Origin: Bacillus pumilus
Lineage (GTDB): Bacteria > Bacillota > Bacilli > Bacillales > Bacillaceae
DNA length: 64,000 nt
NCBI RefSeq assembly: GCF_003431975.1
Contig: NZ_CP027116.1
Location: forward strand, 1,922,001-1,986,000
Reading direction: 5' to 3'
Shown: in pieces, positions 17,742 to 26,067 of the stretch
How positions within the stretch are numbered: position 1 is the stretch's first letter
Layout: the number at the start of each line of letters is the position of its first letter
Notes under the pieces: model-generated
The model's input: only the letters and a program-made list of their open reading frames with translations
Database searches by the model: none
Told to the model about the DNA's origin: nothing
Position numbers and translations under genes: made by a program

Positions 17742-18242
17742 CTATTTTTCTTCGTCTATGTCAACATCCTGCTCTTCCTCTAATCGTTCATACGTATCTG
17801 AATGCATCTGATCCATTGTTTGTCTATTTGTTAAATCACGCATTTGATCAGAGAAATTACGGTCAAACTCGTTTGGGTCTTGAGTTGTTTCTTCCTTTTT
17901 CTTCTCATCGATTGAATAACGTGTATATGGTACTGCTTTTAAACGTTCATATGGAATGTCTTTCCCTGTTTTCTCACATATTCCATATGTTCCGTCCTCC
18001 ATTCGTTTCAATGCTGCATCGATTTCATTTTCAAGCTGATCATCCACTTGATCCAGCGTTTGTTCGGTCATGCGGTCTAAATAGATACTCCCATGATCAG
18101 CGATATGATTTCCTACACCATTTGAAATCTCGCTGGATTCACTTAGCATAGATTCTTCTTTCTTTTTTGATCCTTTCACATCTTCTTTTAATTGAATTAA
18201 TCTGTCATGTAAATCAGCTTTTTGTTCTTTCGTTAAGCCCAC
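17742..18242 (-). CDS. yocK: DksA/TraR-type general stress protein YocK
   Basis: A protein of about 166 residues of the YteA/YocK group. An N-terminal helical region is followed by the DksA-like segment DGTYGICEKTGKDIPYERL; only one cysteine of the zinc finger remains. The C-terminus is very acidic (EEEQDVDIDEEK). GTG at 18242 is preferred because AAAGGAG is 9 bases upstream; a TTG six bases earlier is too close. A sigma-B-like promoter lies just upstream, agreeing with YocK being a sigma-B stress protein in B. subtilis. Confidence 0.8.
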   Translation of the reverse strand: MGLTKEQKADLHDRLIQLKEDVKGSKKKEESMLSESSEISNGVGNHIADHGSIYLDRMTEQTLDQVDDQLENEIDAALKRMEDGTYGICEKTGKDIPYERLKAVPYTRYSIDEKKKEETTQDPNEFDRNFSDQMRDLTNRQTMDQMHSDTYERLEEEQDVDIDEEK

Positions 18243-18266
18243 GGTCAATCACTCCTTTCTCATTAC

Positions 18267-18292
18267 CTTCCCGCTGCAAGGGAAATGAAAAC
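18267..18292 (-). promoter_or_regulatory. Sigma-B-like promoter of yocK
   Basis: On the minus strand GTTTTC (18287-18292) and GGGAAG (18267-18272) are 14 bases apart, close to the sigma-B consensus GTTTAA-N13/14-GGGWAW. Confidence 0.6.
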
Positions 18293-18295
18293 ATC

Positions 18296-18325
18296 AAAAA
18301 AAGCTGCCGCCTCTTTGGCAGCAAC
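18296..18325 (-). terminator. Terminator between the SDR gene and yocK
   Basis: GCTGCC and GGCAGC arms with TTTTTT on the minus strand, just after the stop of the upstream reductase-like gene. Confidence 0.75.
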
Positions 18326-18332
18326 TTAGCTT

Positions 18333-18980
18333 TTACATGGTACGAAGTGCTTCTTCTACTGGTTTATCGCCTTTAATCAAGTCAAAGGACTTATTTTTCA
18401 CATTGGACTCTGTTAAGCTTTCCACTAGTACAGCGGCTACATCCTCTCTTGAAATCTCAATGTTTTGATCATCTGGAATATGCTCCGCAGCTTCAATTTT
18501 TCCTGTCTTTTCCTCATGCAGTAAGGCACCTGGACGGACAATGGTATAGGAAAGTCCAGATTGTTTTAAATGTGCATCAGCTTTTCTTTTCGCTTCGTAA
18601 TAGATTTCCATACTTCCTTGCCCTTTTCCCTGATTCGGATCATCAGCATTATAGGAACTCAGCATAACAAAATGCTGAATGTTTTCTTTTTTCGCTGTAT
18701 CGATAAGGCGTTTTGCACCTTCTTGATCGACCGCAATCGTCTTATCTGCACCTGTTTTTGAGCCGGAACCAGCTGCAAAGATGACAGCATCCGCTTGTTT
18801 CACAGCATCTGTCACATCCTTTTCGAGGTCACCGATGACAGGCTCTGCACCAAGCTCTTTTAGCGTATCTGCTTGTTTTTCATCTCGAATGAGAGCAAGC
18901 GGCTCATGTCCTTTTTCTTTCAAATAACGAATCACGTGTCTACCTGTATGTCCATTTGCTCCAGCAACTAATACTTTCAT
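18333..18980 (-). CDS. Atypical short-chain dehydrogenase/NAD(P)-binding protein
   Basis: A 215-residue Rossmann-fold protein of the NmrA/YhfK/YwnB type. The nucleotide-binding loop GANGHTGRHV is at about residues 7-16. Later blocks are FAAGSGSKTGADKT, a Ser-Ser-Tyr substrate region (MLSSYNADD), YYEAKRKAD and TIVRPGALL. The Tyr-x-x-x-Lys pair of YEAKRK could be catalytic. Such proteins act as NAD(P)H-dependent reductases or redox sensors, and the substrate is not known. It has its own ribosome site and terminator. Confidence 0.8.
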   Translation of the reverse strand: MKVLVAGANGHTGRHVIRYLKEKGHEPLALIRDEKQADTLKELGAEPVIGDLEKDVTDAVKQADAVIFAAGSGSKTGADKTIAVDQEGAKRLIDTAKKENIQHFVMLSSYNADDPNQGKGQGSMEIYYEAKRKADAHLKQSGLSYTIVRPGALLHEEKTGKIEAAEHIPDDQNIEISREDVAAVLVESLTESNVKNKSFDLIKGDKPVEEALRTM

Positions 18981-19045
18981 TGTTCATTCTCCTTTCTGTA
19001 TCTGTTTCATCTTTATCCCTTTTTGCCATCATTCAAACACTTCCA

Positions 19046-19082
19046 TAAAAAAAGCCCTTCCCATCAAATATGAGAAAGGGCT
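19046..19082 (-). terminator. Terminator upstream of the SDR gene
   Basis: AGCCCTT and AAGGGCT arms with a T run on the minus strand; it ends the yozO transcript. Confidence 0.7.
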
Positions 19083-19158
19083 CAGCCAATGTGCGATCTA
19101 TTAAAATAAGAACGATGATTGAGAAAAGTGCATATGATCTATGTAATCGCAAGGTTGA

Positions 19159-19497
19159 TCAGCAAAGATGTTTTGTCAAAATGGCTTGCACATCACTCAA
19201 ATCCGTCTCTTTCGAAAAATCGAGTTCAAATACTTTTGAGGTTGTGACAAGCAGCATACCTGTGTCCTGATCAAACACGCCAGCTTCTTGTATGGCAAAA
19301 CTTTCAATTGATCGATACGGCAAGGAGACCCTGACTTTCTTCTTAGAAAATACGCGGTTATCGCCAAAGATCAGTCGTTTATTCGTGAAACAAATTTGGT
19401 CGTGACGCAGTCTGTAAACAGCCTCAATTCTTTCCCCTTCAATCAGTAAGGATTCGAATTTCTTATCATTTTGTTTACTGACAGAAAAAATACCCAC
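19159..19497 (-). CDS. yozO: Bacterial PH-domain protein (YozO-like)
   Basis: A short protein, about 112 residues if translation starts at GTG 19497, which follows GAGGGGG; the longer frame to 19521 would place the ribosome site inside the gene. The pattern of beta strands (CFTNKRLIF, SLPYRSIESFAI, MLLVTTSKVFELDFS) and a final helix fits the bacterial Pleckstrin-homology fold. The role is unknown. The YozO symbol is by resemblance. Confidence 0.7.
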   Translation of the reverse strand: MGIFSVSKQNDKKFESLLIEGERIEAVYRLRHDQICFTNKRLIFGDNRVFSKKKVRVSLPYRSIESFAIQEAGVFDQDTGMLLVTTSKVFELDFSKETDLSDVQAILTKHLC

Positions 19498-19537
19498 GTA
19501 AACCCCCTCTTCCTGCATCAAATTCCTTTATGAAAAA

Positions 19538-19563
19538 ACGCCCACACGCTCTGTGGGTACGTT
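19538..19563. terminator. Hairpin upstream of yozO
   Basis: ACGCCCACA and TGTGGGTACGT arms with T-rich flanks on both sides; possibly bidirectional. Confidence 0.6.
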
Positions 19564-19741
19564 TTATTCTCACTTATAGAATACGCTATAAATGGTCGTT
19601 ATTCCATTACGAATAGATTAAATTTCATTTAACTTTTTCTTTTTGATCCGATGCTCTTTCCTCTACTTATTTAGACTGTTAAAGAAGGAAAAAAGTTTCA
19701 GTTCTTTTTGAGAAAAATGGCTACATCATACCAATAAAAAA

Positions 19742-19765
19742 ACAGTGATTTTTTCAAATCACTGT
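19742..19765. terminator. Hairpin, left copy flanking repeat element 2
   Basis: Arms ACAGTGATTT and AAATCACTGT. An identical 24-bp copy is at 19944-19967. Confidence 0.85.
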
Positions 19766-19943
19766 CAGCGTGTAGACAAACCCTCGCATTCTTTGTCAGT
19801 CCTGCGCGCTGGTACTCACGAATTTTACATTCGCTCCGCGCCAGTGCTCGTCCTTCCTAGACTGCAAAGGTTTTCTATCACGCTGAAAAAAAGAAGACAA
19901 AGGACTAAAATGAACATCATTTTAGCCCTTTGTCAATAATCTG
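19766..19943 (+). mobile_element. MITE-like structured repeat, copy 2
   Basis: 178 bp with the same termini (CAGCGTGTAGACAAA and TTTGTCAATAATCTG), internal nested stem and terminator-like hairpin as copy 1. It is bounded by two 24-bp hairpin copies. The gene that originally owned the hairpin is yozP, downstream on the minus strand. Confidence 0.85.
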
Positions 19944-19967
19944 ACAGTGATTTTTTCAAATCACTGT
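19944..19967. terminator. Hairpin, right copy flanking repeat element 2
   Basis: Identical to 19742-19765. It lies 10 bases beyond the stop of yozP and terminates it on the minus strand. Confidence 0.8.
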
Positions 19968-19976
19968 TTTAAATGA

Positions 19977-20120
19977 CTATTCGTCTTTTGGTGTATCAAT
20001 CGTTCCCTCAGCATATACATCGGAAATCTGCTCAAGCGTAATCGCCATTTCAGCATCTTCATTGTCATGCCAAGCATTTTGATTTTTCTGCTCGTCTGTT
20101 TGCTGCTTTTTCATCATCAT
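19977..20120 (-). CDS. yozP: Small acidic protein, DUF4025-like (YozP)
   Basis: A 47-codon frame beginning at one of three consecutive ATGs (20120, 20117, 20114); AAAGGG upstream favours the second or third. The product ends ITLEQISDVYAEGTIDTPKDE, hydrophilic and acidic. It resembles the DUF4025/YozP small proteins of Bacillus, function unknown. It is followed by the duplicated terminator. Confidence 0.6.
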   Translation of the reverse strand: MMMKKQQTDEQKNQNAWHDNEDAEMAITLEQISDVYAEGTIDTPKDE

Positions 20121-20163
20121 CACCCTTTACTGTTTTTCTTAGTATGAGTGATGGTCCTCAAAA

Positions 20164-20376
20164 TCATTCAGCAGAAATATCTTCGAAGTACTCCTTATAA
20201 TACCCGCCTACTTTACCTGTATTATCAACGACAAACAGGAATTCTTCTGTTTCGTTTTTTACTTCATATGTGCTACCCACCGTTAGTGCCCGGTCGACCA
20301 TATATTTTTTTGCATTCGTATGTACACATTTTACTTGTTTTAATGTTTGAGCCGTTTGCCAGTTTTGATGGATCAT
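20164..20376 (-). CDS. Small conserved protein (DUF6501-like)
   Basis: A 70-residue protein with blocks VKCVHTNAKKY, ALTVGSTYEVKNETEEF and GKVGGYYKEYF. The beta-rich pattern resembles an SH3-like barrel. It is similar, from memory, to a small conserved Bacillus family (DUF6501) of unknown role. An AAGGAG site is just upstream. Confidence 0.6.
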   Translation of the reverse strand: MIHQNWQTAQTLKQVKCVHTNAKKYMVDRALTVGSTYEVKNETEEFLFVVDNTGKVGGYYKEYFEDISAE

Positions 20377-20450
20377 GATTTAAAAACTCCTTTTTTCATC
20401 TATACATTTATTGTAGCCAATTTTTCATGAAATGCAATGAGTGTTATGGA

Positions 20451-20479
20451 TTGCTTTCATACATGTCGTGTAATATGAT
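20451..20479 (+). promoter_or_regulatory. Probable sigma-A promoter of dhaS
   Basis: TTGCTT and TATGAT with a 17-base spacer, about 110 bases before the start codon. Confidence 0.5.
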
Positions 20480-20591
20480 AATTGTATACGTTTACATATT
20501 TGTGCGTATACTAGTTTATTTTGCTTCATGTCCGCTTTTTCCACCTAGAACTCGCAGAACAACCCATATCTTTAAGGAGGTTTGTTTATTT

Positions 20592-22076
20592 ATGAGCTCT
20601 ACAACACTTCAAATTAGTTCAAAACTCGAATCTTTTCTCCAAGGGACGAAAAAACTCTACATTAATGGTCAGTTTGTCACAAGTCACGATAATAAAACCT
20701 TTTCAACTCCTAACCCAGCCACAGGTGAAACTCTTATTGATGTATATGAAGCAGGTGCAAAAGACATTGACGAGGCCGTAAAAGCAGCCAAAAAAGCCTT
20801 TCATGGCCCTTGGCGCTCAATGTCTGCCGCCGAACGTGCCCGGTTCATGTTCAAGCTTGCCGATTTAATGGAAGAAAACCAAGAAGAGCTGGCGCAGCTT
20901 GAAACATTAGATAACGGAAAGCCAATTAATGAAACAACAAATGCTGATGTTCCTCTCGCCATTGAGCATATGCGCTATTATGCAGGCTGGACGACCAAAA
21001 TAAGCGGACAAACCATTCCTGTCAGTCAAGGATATTTTAATTATACCCGCCACGAGCCTGTTGGCGTTGTTGGTCAAATCATTCCTTGGAACTTCCCGCT
21101 TCTCATGGCCATGTGGAAAATGGGTGCTGCACTTGCAACAGGCTGCACCATCGTTTTAAAGCCAGCAGAACAAACACCTCTCTCTGCACTTTATTTAGCT
21201 GAATTAGTCGATAAAGCTGGTTTCCCAGAAGGTGTGATTAACATCGTTCCTGGATTTGGTGAAACAGCCGGTGACGCATTGACCGATCATCCTGATGTGA
21301 ATAAGCTTGCCTTCACGGGATCAACAAGTGTCGGGAAACTCATCATGGAGAAAGCAGCCAAATCCATTAAAAGGGTCACACTAGAACTTGGCGGAAAATC
21401 ACCAAATATTATATTGCCGGATGCCGATTTAAAGAAAGCCATCCCAGGAGCTTTAAATGGGGTCATGTTTAACCAAGGCCAGGTGTGCTGTGCAGGTTCT
21501 AGGGTCTTTGTTCACCGGAGCCAATATGACGAGGTTGTCGATCAAATGGCCAAATATGCGACATCCCTCAAACAAGGAGCCGGTCTTCATCAAGATACGC
21601 AAATCGGACCACTTGTAAGTAAAGAACAGCACGAACGCGTGTTAGGCTATATTGAAAAAGGTAAATCAGAAGGAGCAACAGCCGTTGTTGGTGGCGATTG
21701 CCCTTATGAAGCTGGTTATTTTGTCTCCCCTACTGTCTTTAAAGATGTAGAAGATGACATGACCATCGCAAAAGAAGAAATTTTCGGCCCTGTGTTATCT
21801 GCGATTCCTTATGATTCCATTGATGAAGTGGTCGAAAGGGCCAACCAATCTGATTATGGTTTAGCCGCAGGACTTTGGACAGAAAATGTAAAGCATGCTC
21901 ATGACATTGCTGCACGTCTTGAAGCAGGAACTATTTGGGTCAACTGCTATAATGTCTTTGATGCCGCCTCCCCGTTTGGAGGATATAAGCAATCAGGTCT
22001 TGGTAGAGAAATGGGATCATATGCCCTTAACAACTATACAGAAGTCAAAAGTGTGTGGATTAATCTCCAAGACTAA
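20592..22076 (+). CDS. dhaS: NAD-dependent aldehyde dehydrogenase DhaS
   Basis: A 494-residue aldehyde dehydrogenase. The start at 20592 follows AAGGAGG; the longer open frame upstream is not coding. Visible are the NAD-binding block IIPWNFPLLMAMWK, FTGSTSVGK, the general base Glu in LELGGKSPN and the nucleophile Cys in FNQGQVCCAGSR (about residue 300). The late NVFDAASPFGGYKQSG is shared with broad aldehyde dehydrogenases. It is cytoplasmic and oxidises aldehydes to acids; the in vivo substrate is unknown. It precedes sqhC and sodF as in B. subtilis. Confidence 0.92.
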   Translation: MSSTTLQISSKLESFLQGTKKLYINGQFVTSHDNKTFSTPNPATGETLIDVYEAGAKDIDEAVKAAKKAFHGPWRSMSAAERARFMFKLADLMEENQEELAQLETLDNGKPINETTNADVPLAIEHMRYYAGWTTKISGQTIPVSQGYFNYTRHEPVGVVGQIIPWNFPLLMAMWKMGAALATGCTIVLKPAEQTPLSALYLAELVDKAGFPEGVINIVPGFGETAGDALTDHPDVNKLAFTGSTSVGKLIMEKAAKSIKRVTLELGGKSPNIILPDADLKKAIPGALNGVMFNQGQVCCAGSRVFVHRSQYDEVVDQMAKYATSLKQGAGLHQDTQIGPLVSKEQHERVLGYIEKGKSEGATAVVGGDCPYEAGYFVSPTVFKDVEDDMTIAKEEIFGPVLSAIPYDSIDEVVERANQSDYGLAAGLWTENVKHAHDIAARLEAGTIWVNCYNVFDAASPFGGYKQSGLGREMGSYALNNYTEVKSVWINLQD

Positions 22077-22092
22077 TGGCGACAAGAAAGCC

Positions 22093-22120
22093 AGCCGATG
22101 ACATTGTCATCGGCTTTTTT
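22093..22120 (+). terminator. Terminator after dhaS
   Basis: AGCCGATGAC and GTCATCGGCT arms followed by TTTTTT. Confidence 0.9.
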
Positions 22121-22182
22121 GCGATTGCATGTGACAGGCAGGCTCCTGAATATAGTAATAAAGGAAAGGAGCATGGCCGTGT

Positions 22183-24057
22183 ATGCAAGATTTTAAAAAG
22201 AAAGTAAATGAATTTATTGATGAATTGCACATGCAAATGCAACGCAGACAACGAGAAGATGGCGCTTTTGTTTTTTGCTTTGAAGGCCCCATGATGACAA
22301 ATGCTTTTTTGATTATGCTGTTAAAAGCTGTCGGCGATTCGGACCAGGCACTCGTTCATCAATTAGCAGAAGCTATATGCGAAAAGCAAAATGAGGATGG
22401 TTCCTTTTCTTTGTATCATGATCAATCTGGGCATCTAACAGCGACTGTGCAAGGTTATTGTGGAATGCTTGTTTCAGGCAGGTTTCAACAAGATGAGCCG
22501 CATATGGAAAAAGCAGCACGATTTATTCGATCAAAAGGTGGATTAAAGGACGTTCATTTTATGACAAAGTGGATGCTCGCCGTCAACGGTATGCACCCTT
22601 GGCCCTATTTCTATGCACCACTTTCATTTTTACTCATCCCTACATACTTTCCGCTACACTTCTATCATCTTAGTGCCTATGCAAGAATTCATTTTGTGCC
22701 AATGATGATTGCACTTAACAAACGCTATACCTCTCATGAAAAGTTTCCAAGCTTAGCACATCTTGATGCAAACATGTCTAAAAATCCATTTGACTGGTTT
22801 ATGGCAAGAGAAGAACGATCCACTCACCACTTTTTAACTTATATGCGATCGTATACAGCACTGGACAGCCGGCTGGACTTTTTCGGGTATGAAGCAGCGA
22901 AACGATATATGTTTGACCGCCTTGAAAAAGATGGCACGCTGTACAGCTATTTAAGTGCAAGTATTTTTATGGTCTATGCACTCATGAGTCTTGGATATGC
23001 ACCAGGACATCATCTCATTTTAAAAGCAGTTAAAGGCATGAAAAAACTAGTCACTGACTGTGGAGGCAGGAAGTATGCTGAGAATTCGACATCTACCGTT
23101 TGGGATACAGCGCTTGTCAGTTATGCTTCTCAGCGAGCAGGTAGAAAACAAGAAGATCCGGTTATAGAAAAATCTTTTACGTACTTACTAAATCGGCAGC
23201 AAATGAAGAAAGCAGATTGGGCGATTCATAACCGTCATGCGGCTCCGGGAGGCTTTGGTTTTTCGCATATTAACACAAATAATCCTGACTGTGATGATAC
23301 GCAAATTGTGTTAAAAGCCATTCCTCAATCATACGCACCCGTTCAGTGGATACGAGGGTTTGATTGGCTTCTTTCCATGCAAAACCGTGATGGCGGCTTC
23401 TCTGCTTTCGAAAAAAATCAAGATCACTTTTTGCTTCGTCATCTCCCGCTCGAATCTGCTGAGGATGCAGCCATTGATCCATCTACTCCCGATATTACAG
23501 GCCGTGTGCTTCATCTCATCGGTCTTGAAGACAGCAACATGTCACCACTCATGCAAAAACAAAAAGATCAATGTATCAAATGGCTCCTCGATCATCAAGA
23601 AAAAGACGGATCTTGGTTTGGCAGATGGGGCGTTTGCTATATTTATGGTACTTGGGCTGCGTTAACAGGACTAAAGGCTGCTGGCATCCCCTCATCGCAT
23701 CCCGCTGTTCAAAAAGCGTGCCGATTTTTAAAAACCATTCAATTAAGTGATGGCAGCTTCGGAGAATCGTGTCAGAGTGCAGAGGTGAAAACGTACGTTC
23801 CGCTTCCTTTTGGGACAGTCGTACAAACGGCTTGGGCTACAGAGGCACTTTTGCAATATGTGAAGTCGGATGACAAATCGATTGTAAAAGCCATCTCATT
23901 TTTGATTCATCATCAGCACTCAAGTGAAGCCTTGCACTACCCAGTAGGCATTGGTCTTCCAAAGCAATTTTACATTACCTATCATAGCTACCCATTTGTT
24001 TTTCCAATGATGGCTTGTTCGACATTTTTAGAAGAGGTGAGGCGTCAAAATGACTAA
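22183..24057 (+). CDS. sqhC: Squalene-hopene-cyclase family terpene cyclase SqhC
   Basis: A 624-residue class II terpene cyclase. The catalytic acid motif DxDD appears as DCDD in NNPDCDDTQIV (about residue 370), and several QW-type repeats are seen (QNRDGGFSAF, QEKDGSWFGRWG, QLSDGSFGES). In B. subtilis the homologue cyclises tetraprenyl-beta-curcumene into sesquarterpenes such as baciterpenols and can accept squalene. It is membrane-associated. The gene overlaps sodF by 8 bases and so forms an operon with it. The start is ATG at 22183 after GGAAAGGAG. Confidence 0.9.
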   Translation: MQDFKKKVNEFIDELHMQMQRRQREDGAFVFCFEGPMMTNAFLIMLLKAVGDSDQALVHQLAEAICEKQNEDGSFSLYHDQSGHLTATVQGYCGMLVSGRFQQDEPHMEKAARFIRSKGGLKDVHFMTKWMLAVNGMHPWPYFYAPLSFLLIPTYFPLHFYHLSAYARIHFVPMMIALNKRYTSHEKFPSLAHLDANMSKNPFDWFMAREERSTHHFLTYMRSYTALDSRLDFFGYEAAKRYMFDRLEKDGTLYSYLSASIFMVYALMSLGYAPGHHLILKAVKGMKKLVTDCGGRKYAENSTSTVWDTALVSYASQRAGRKQEDPVIEKSFTYLLNRQQMKKADWAIHNRHAAPGGFGFSHINTNNPDCDDTQIVLKAIPQSYAPVQWIRGFDWLLSMQNRDGGFSAFEKNQDHFLLRHLPLESAEDAAIDPSTPDITGRVLHLIGLEDSNMSPLMQKQKDQCIKWLLDHQEKDGSWFGRWGVCYIYGTWAALTGLKAAGIPSSHPAVQKACRFLKTIQLSDGSFGESCQSAEVKTYVPLPFGTVVQTAWATEALLQYVKSDDKSIVKAISFLIHHQHSSEALHYPVGIGLPKQFYITYHSYPFVFPMMACSTFLEEVRRQND

Positions 24058-24871
24058 GGAAGAATACCGAATGCAGCTTAAAGAATGGCTTAGCTCCATT
24101 CAAGGTGCAGCTCGAGATGACAAAATCCGCGAGAAATCAGAACTTTTACGGTTAAAAATGAATGATGAGCGTTCCAATGAACAAGAGTGGTACGAATTAG
24201 CTGAAAGTATCGCAGAGGACATGACACCACAACAAGAAATGCGAGATGTAGCAGCTGGAGAACATCAATTACCCCCTCTCCCGTACCGGTATGATGCACT
24301 AGAACCGTTTATTTCAAAAGAGATAATGTATTTGCATCACCAGAAGCATCATCAAACATATGTTGATGGTCTGAACCAAGCTGAGCTTGCATTAAAGAAA
24401 GCGCGAAGAACGAATGATTTTAAGATGATCAAGCATTGGGAACGCGAGCTTGCCTTCCATGGTGCGGGGCACTACCTCCATTGCATTTTTTGGTTTTCTA
24501 TGAATCCTTCTGGAAAACGAAAGCCTACTGGTCAAATGCTTCGTCTCATTGAACAGTCATTTGACAGCTATGATGCATTCAAATCTCAATTTACTGCTGC
24601 TGCTAAACAAGTAGAAGGTGTTGGCTGGGCTATTCTCGTATGGGCGCCCAGATCGCAACGTTTAGAAATTTTGCAAGCAGAACGCCACCAGTTTTTATCT
24701 CAATGGGATGTCATTCCTCTTCTAACTCTAGACGTATGGGAACACGCCTACTATCTTCAATATTTGAATGAAAAAGCACAATATGTAGACCGTTGGTGGA
24801 ATGTCGTTGACTGGAAAGAGCCAGAAGCACGGCTAAAGCAAGCACAGCAAGTGAAATGGACCCCTTTTTAA
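24050..24871 (+). CDS. sodF: Fe/Mn-type superoxide dismutase SodF
   Basis: A 273-residue protein: a hydrophilic N-terminal extension of about 75 residues, then a normal Fe/Mn SOD. Metal ligands are His in MYLHHQKHHQTY, His in LAFHGAGHYLH, and Asp/His in LDVWEHAYYLQY. The extension is present in B. subtilis SodF as well. It dismutates superoxide in the cytosol or near the spore; in sqhC-sodF context it may protect polyprenoids in sporulating cells, which is an inference. It overlaps sqhC by 8 bases. Confidence 0.9.
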   Translation: MTKEEYRMQLKEWLSSIQGAARDDKIREKSELLRLKMNDERSNEQEWYELAESIAEDMTPQQEMRDVAAGEHQLPPLPYRYDALEPFISKEIMYLHHQKHHQTYVDGLNQAELALKKARRTNDFKMIKHWERELAFHGAGHYLHCIFWFSMNPSGKRKPTGQMLRLIEQSFDSYDAFKSQFTAAAKQVEGVGWAILVWAPRSQRLEILQAERHQFLSQWDVIPLLTLDVWEHAYYLQYLNEKAQYVDRWWNVVDWKEPEARLKQAQQVKWTPF

Positions 24872-24878
24872 GACGATA

Positions 24879-24906
24879 CTCCATATAGGCAAATGCTTAT
24901 ATGGAG
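24879..24906 (+). terminator. Hairpin after sodF
   Basis: CTCCATATA and TATATGGAG arms; the following tract is only weakly T-rich, so termination strength is uncertain. Confidence 0.5.
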
Positions 24907-24962
24907 ATTGTTCATTCCATTTAGTTTACATAATTTTATTATGACCATCTTTAAAAAATGGG

Positions 24963-24990
24963 TTGTTTTTTCAGAAAATTCGTTTAAAAT
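24963..24990 (+). promoter_or_regulatory. Possible promoter of yocS
   Basis: TTGTTT and TAAAAT with 16 bases between them, 37 bases before the start codon. Confidence 0.5.
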
Positions 24991-25027
24991 AAAAAAGATA
25001 TGTACGGAAAGAGAGTTGAAGCAATAA

Positions 25028-25984
25028 ATGAAGATTCTTTTAACTATTAGTCACTTTGCAGGAAGGACCTTTGCGATTTGGGTCATTGTCTTTGCCCTTC
25101 TTGGGTTTGCCTTTCCTGCCGAATTCTCTAAAATTGGACCTTATATTCCTTTTTTACTCGGTATCATTATGTTTGGAATGGGGCTTACCTTGTCCGCTGA
25201 AGATTTTAAAGAGCTGTTTCGAAAACCTCTTCATGTTCTGATCGGAGTGTTGACGCAGTACACACTGATGCCGCTTCTTGCCTTTTTATTAGCTTACGGA
25301 CTGCGGCTTCCATCTGAAATCGCAGTTGGTGTTGTTCTCGTAGGCTGCTGCCCAGGCGGTACAGCATCGAACGTCATGACCTTTTTGGCGAAAGGAAATA
25401 CAGCTTTATCTGTAGCTGTAACTACTATATCAACCTTGCTTGCACCGTTTTTAACCCCTATTTTCATTTTAATTTTTGCAAGGTCTTGGTTACCTGTATC
25501 ACCGGAGGCTCTGTTTTTATCCATCGTACAAGTTGTCTTAATCCCTATTATTTTAGGTGTTCTTGTGAAATTATTTTTTAAAAAGCAAGTATCATATGCG
25601 GTTCAAGCCCTGCCGCTCGTATCTGTTGCCGGGATTGTGGTGATCATTGCTGCAGTTGTCAGTGCAAACAAAGAGCAAATTCTTCAATCTGGGTTACTAA
25701 TATTGGCCGTTGTTATATTACATAATGGACTTGGTCTATTATTTGGTTACCTGATTGCAAAGTGGTGCAAGATGGATATCCCTTCTCGTAGAGCGATCTC
25801 GATCGAAGTTGGCATGCAAAATTCTGGACTTGGTGCAGCGTTAGCAACAGCACACTTCTCGCCGCTTGCAGCCGTTCCTAGTGCCATTTTCAGTGTCTGG
25901 CATAATTTATCTGGTTCATGGCTTGCAACCTATTGGTCAAAACGGGGAAATTCGGAACATGAAAAGAAAAAGCTAGCACCTTAA
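25028..25984 (+). CDS. yocS: Bile acid:sodium symporter family transporter YocS
   Basis: A 318-residue protein with about nine to ten hydrophobic helices. Conserved BASS-family blocks are VLVGCCPGGTASNVMTFLAKGN (first crossover) and SIEVGMQNSGLGAALA (second). It should import an organic anion with sodium; the ligand is unknown (pantoate, 2-keto acids and bile acids are used by relatives). The final codons and TAA stop lie within a terminator hairpin, whose loop contains the stop. Immediately after is an IS1182-family insertion that duplicated this hairpin. Confidence 0.88.
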   Translation: MKILLTISHFAGRTFAIWVIVFALLGFAFPAEFSKIGPYIPFLLGIIMFGMGLTLSAEDFKELFRKPLHVLIGVLTQYTLMPLLAFLLAYGLRLPSEIAVGVVLVGCCPGGTASNVMTFLAKGNTALSVAVTTISTLLAPFLTPIFILIFARSWLPVSPEALFLSIVQVVLIPIILGVLVKLFFKKQVSYAVQALPLVSVAGIVVIIAAVVSANKEQILQSGLLILAVVILHNGLGLLFGYLIAKWCKMDIPSRRAISIEVGMQNSGLGAALATAHFSPLAAVPSAIFSVWHNLSGSWLATYWSKRGNSEHEKKKLAP

Positions 25985-25996
25985 CGGTGCTAGCTT
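25970..25996. terminator. yocS terminator hairpin, left copy flanking the IS
   Basis: Arms AAGCTAGCACC and GGTGCTAGCTT; 27 bp, identical to 27502-27528. The yocS stop codon sits in the loop. Confidence 0.85.
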
Positions 25997-25998
25997 CA

Positions 25999-26027
25999 GC
26001 TTGTAGACAAAGTCTACAAGCTTTTTT
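25999..26027 (+). terminator. Terminator inside the left end of the IS
   Basis: Perfect 10-bp stem GCTTGTAGAC/GTCTACAAGC, loop AAA, then six T. It overlaps the left inverted repeat and blocks read-through from yocS into the transposase. Confidence 0.85.
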
Positions 26028-26067
26028 GTATAATAAGGGTAATAACACAAGTCTGTGGGGGATGAAC

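Noticed and set aside
20427..20591. Longer N-terminus of the aldehyde dehydrogenase
   Set aside because: The extra 55 residues are Cys- and aromatic-rich and unlike the family; a perfect AAGGAGG lies right before ATG 20592.
25987..26067. Extended transposase start from within the flanking hairpin and IS end
   Set aside because: The extension reads through the IS terminal repeat and terminator; ATG 26068 has GTGGGGG upstream.
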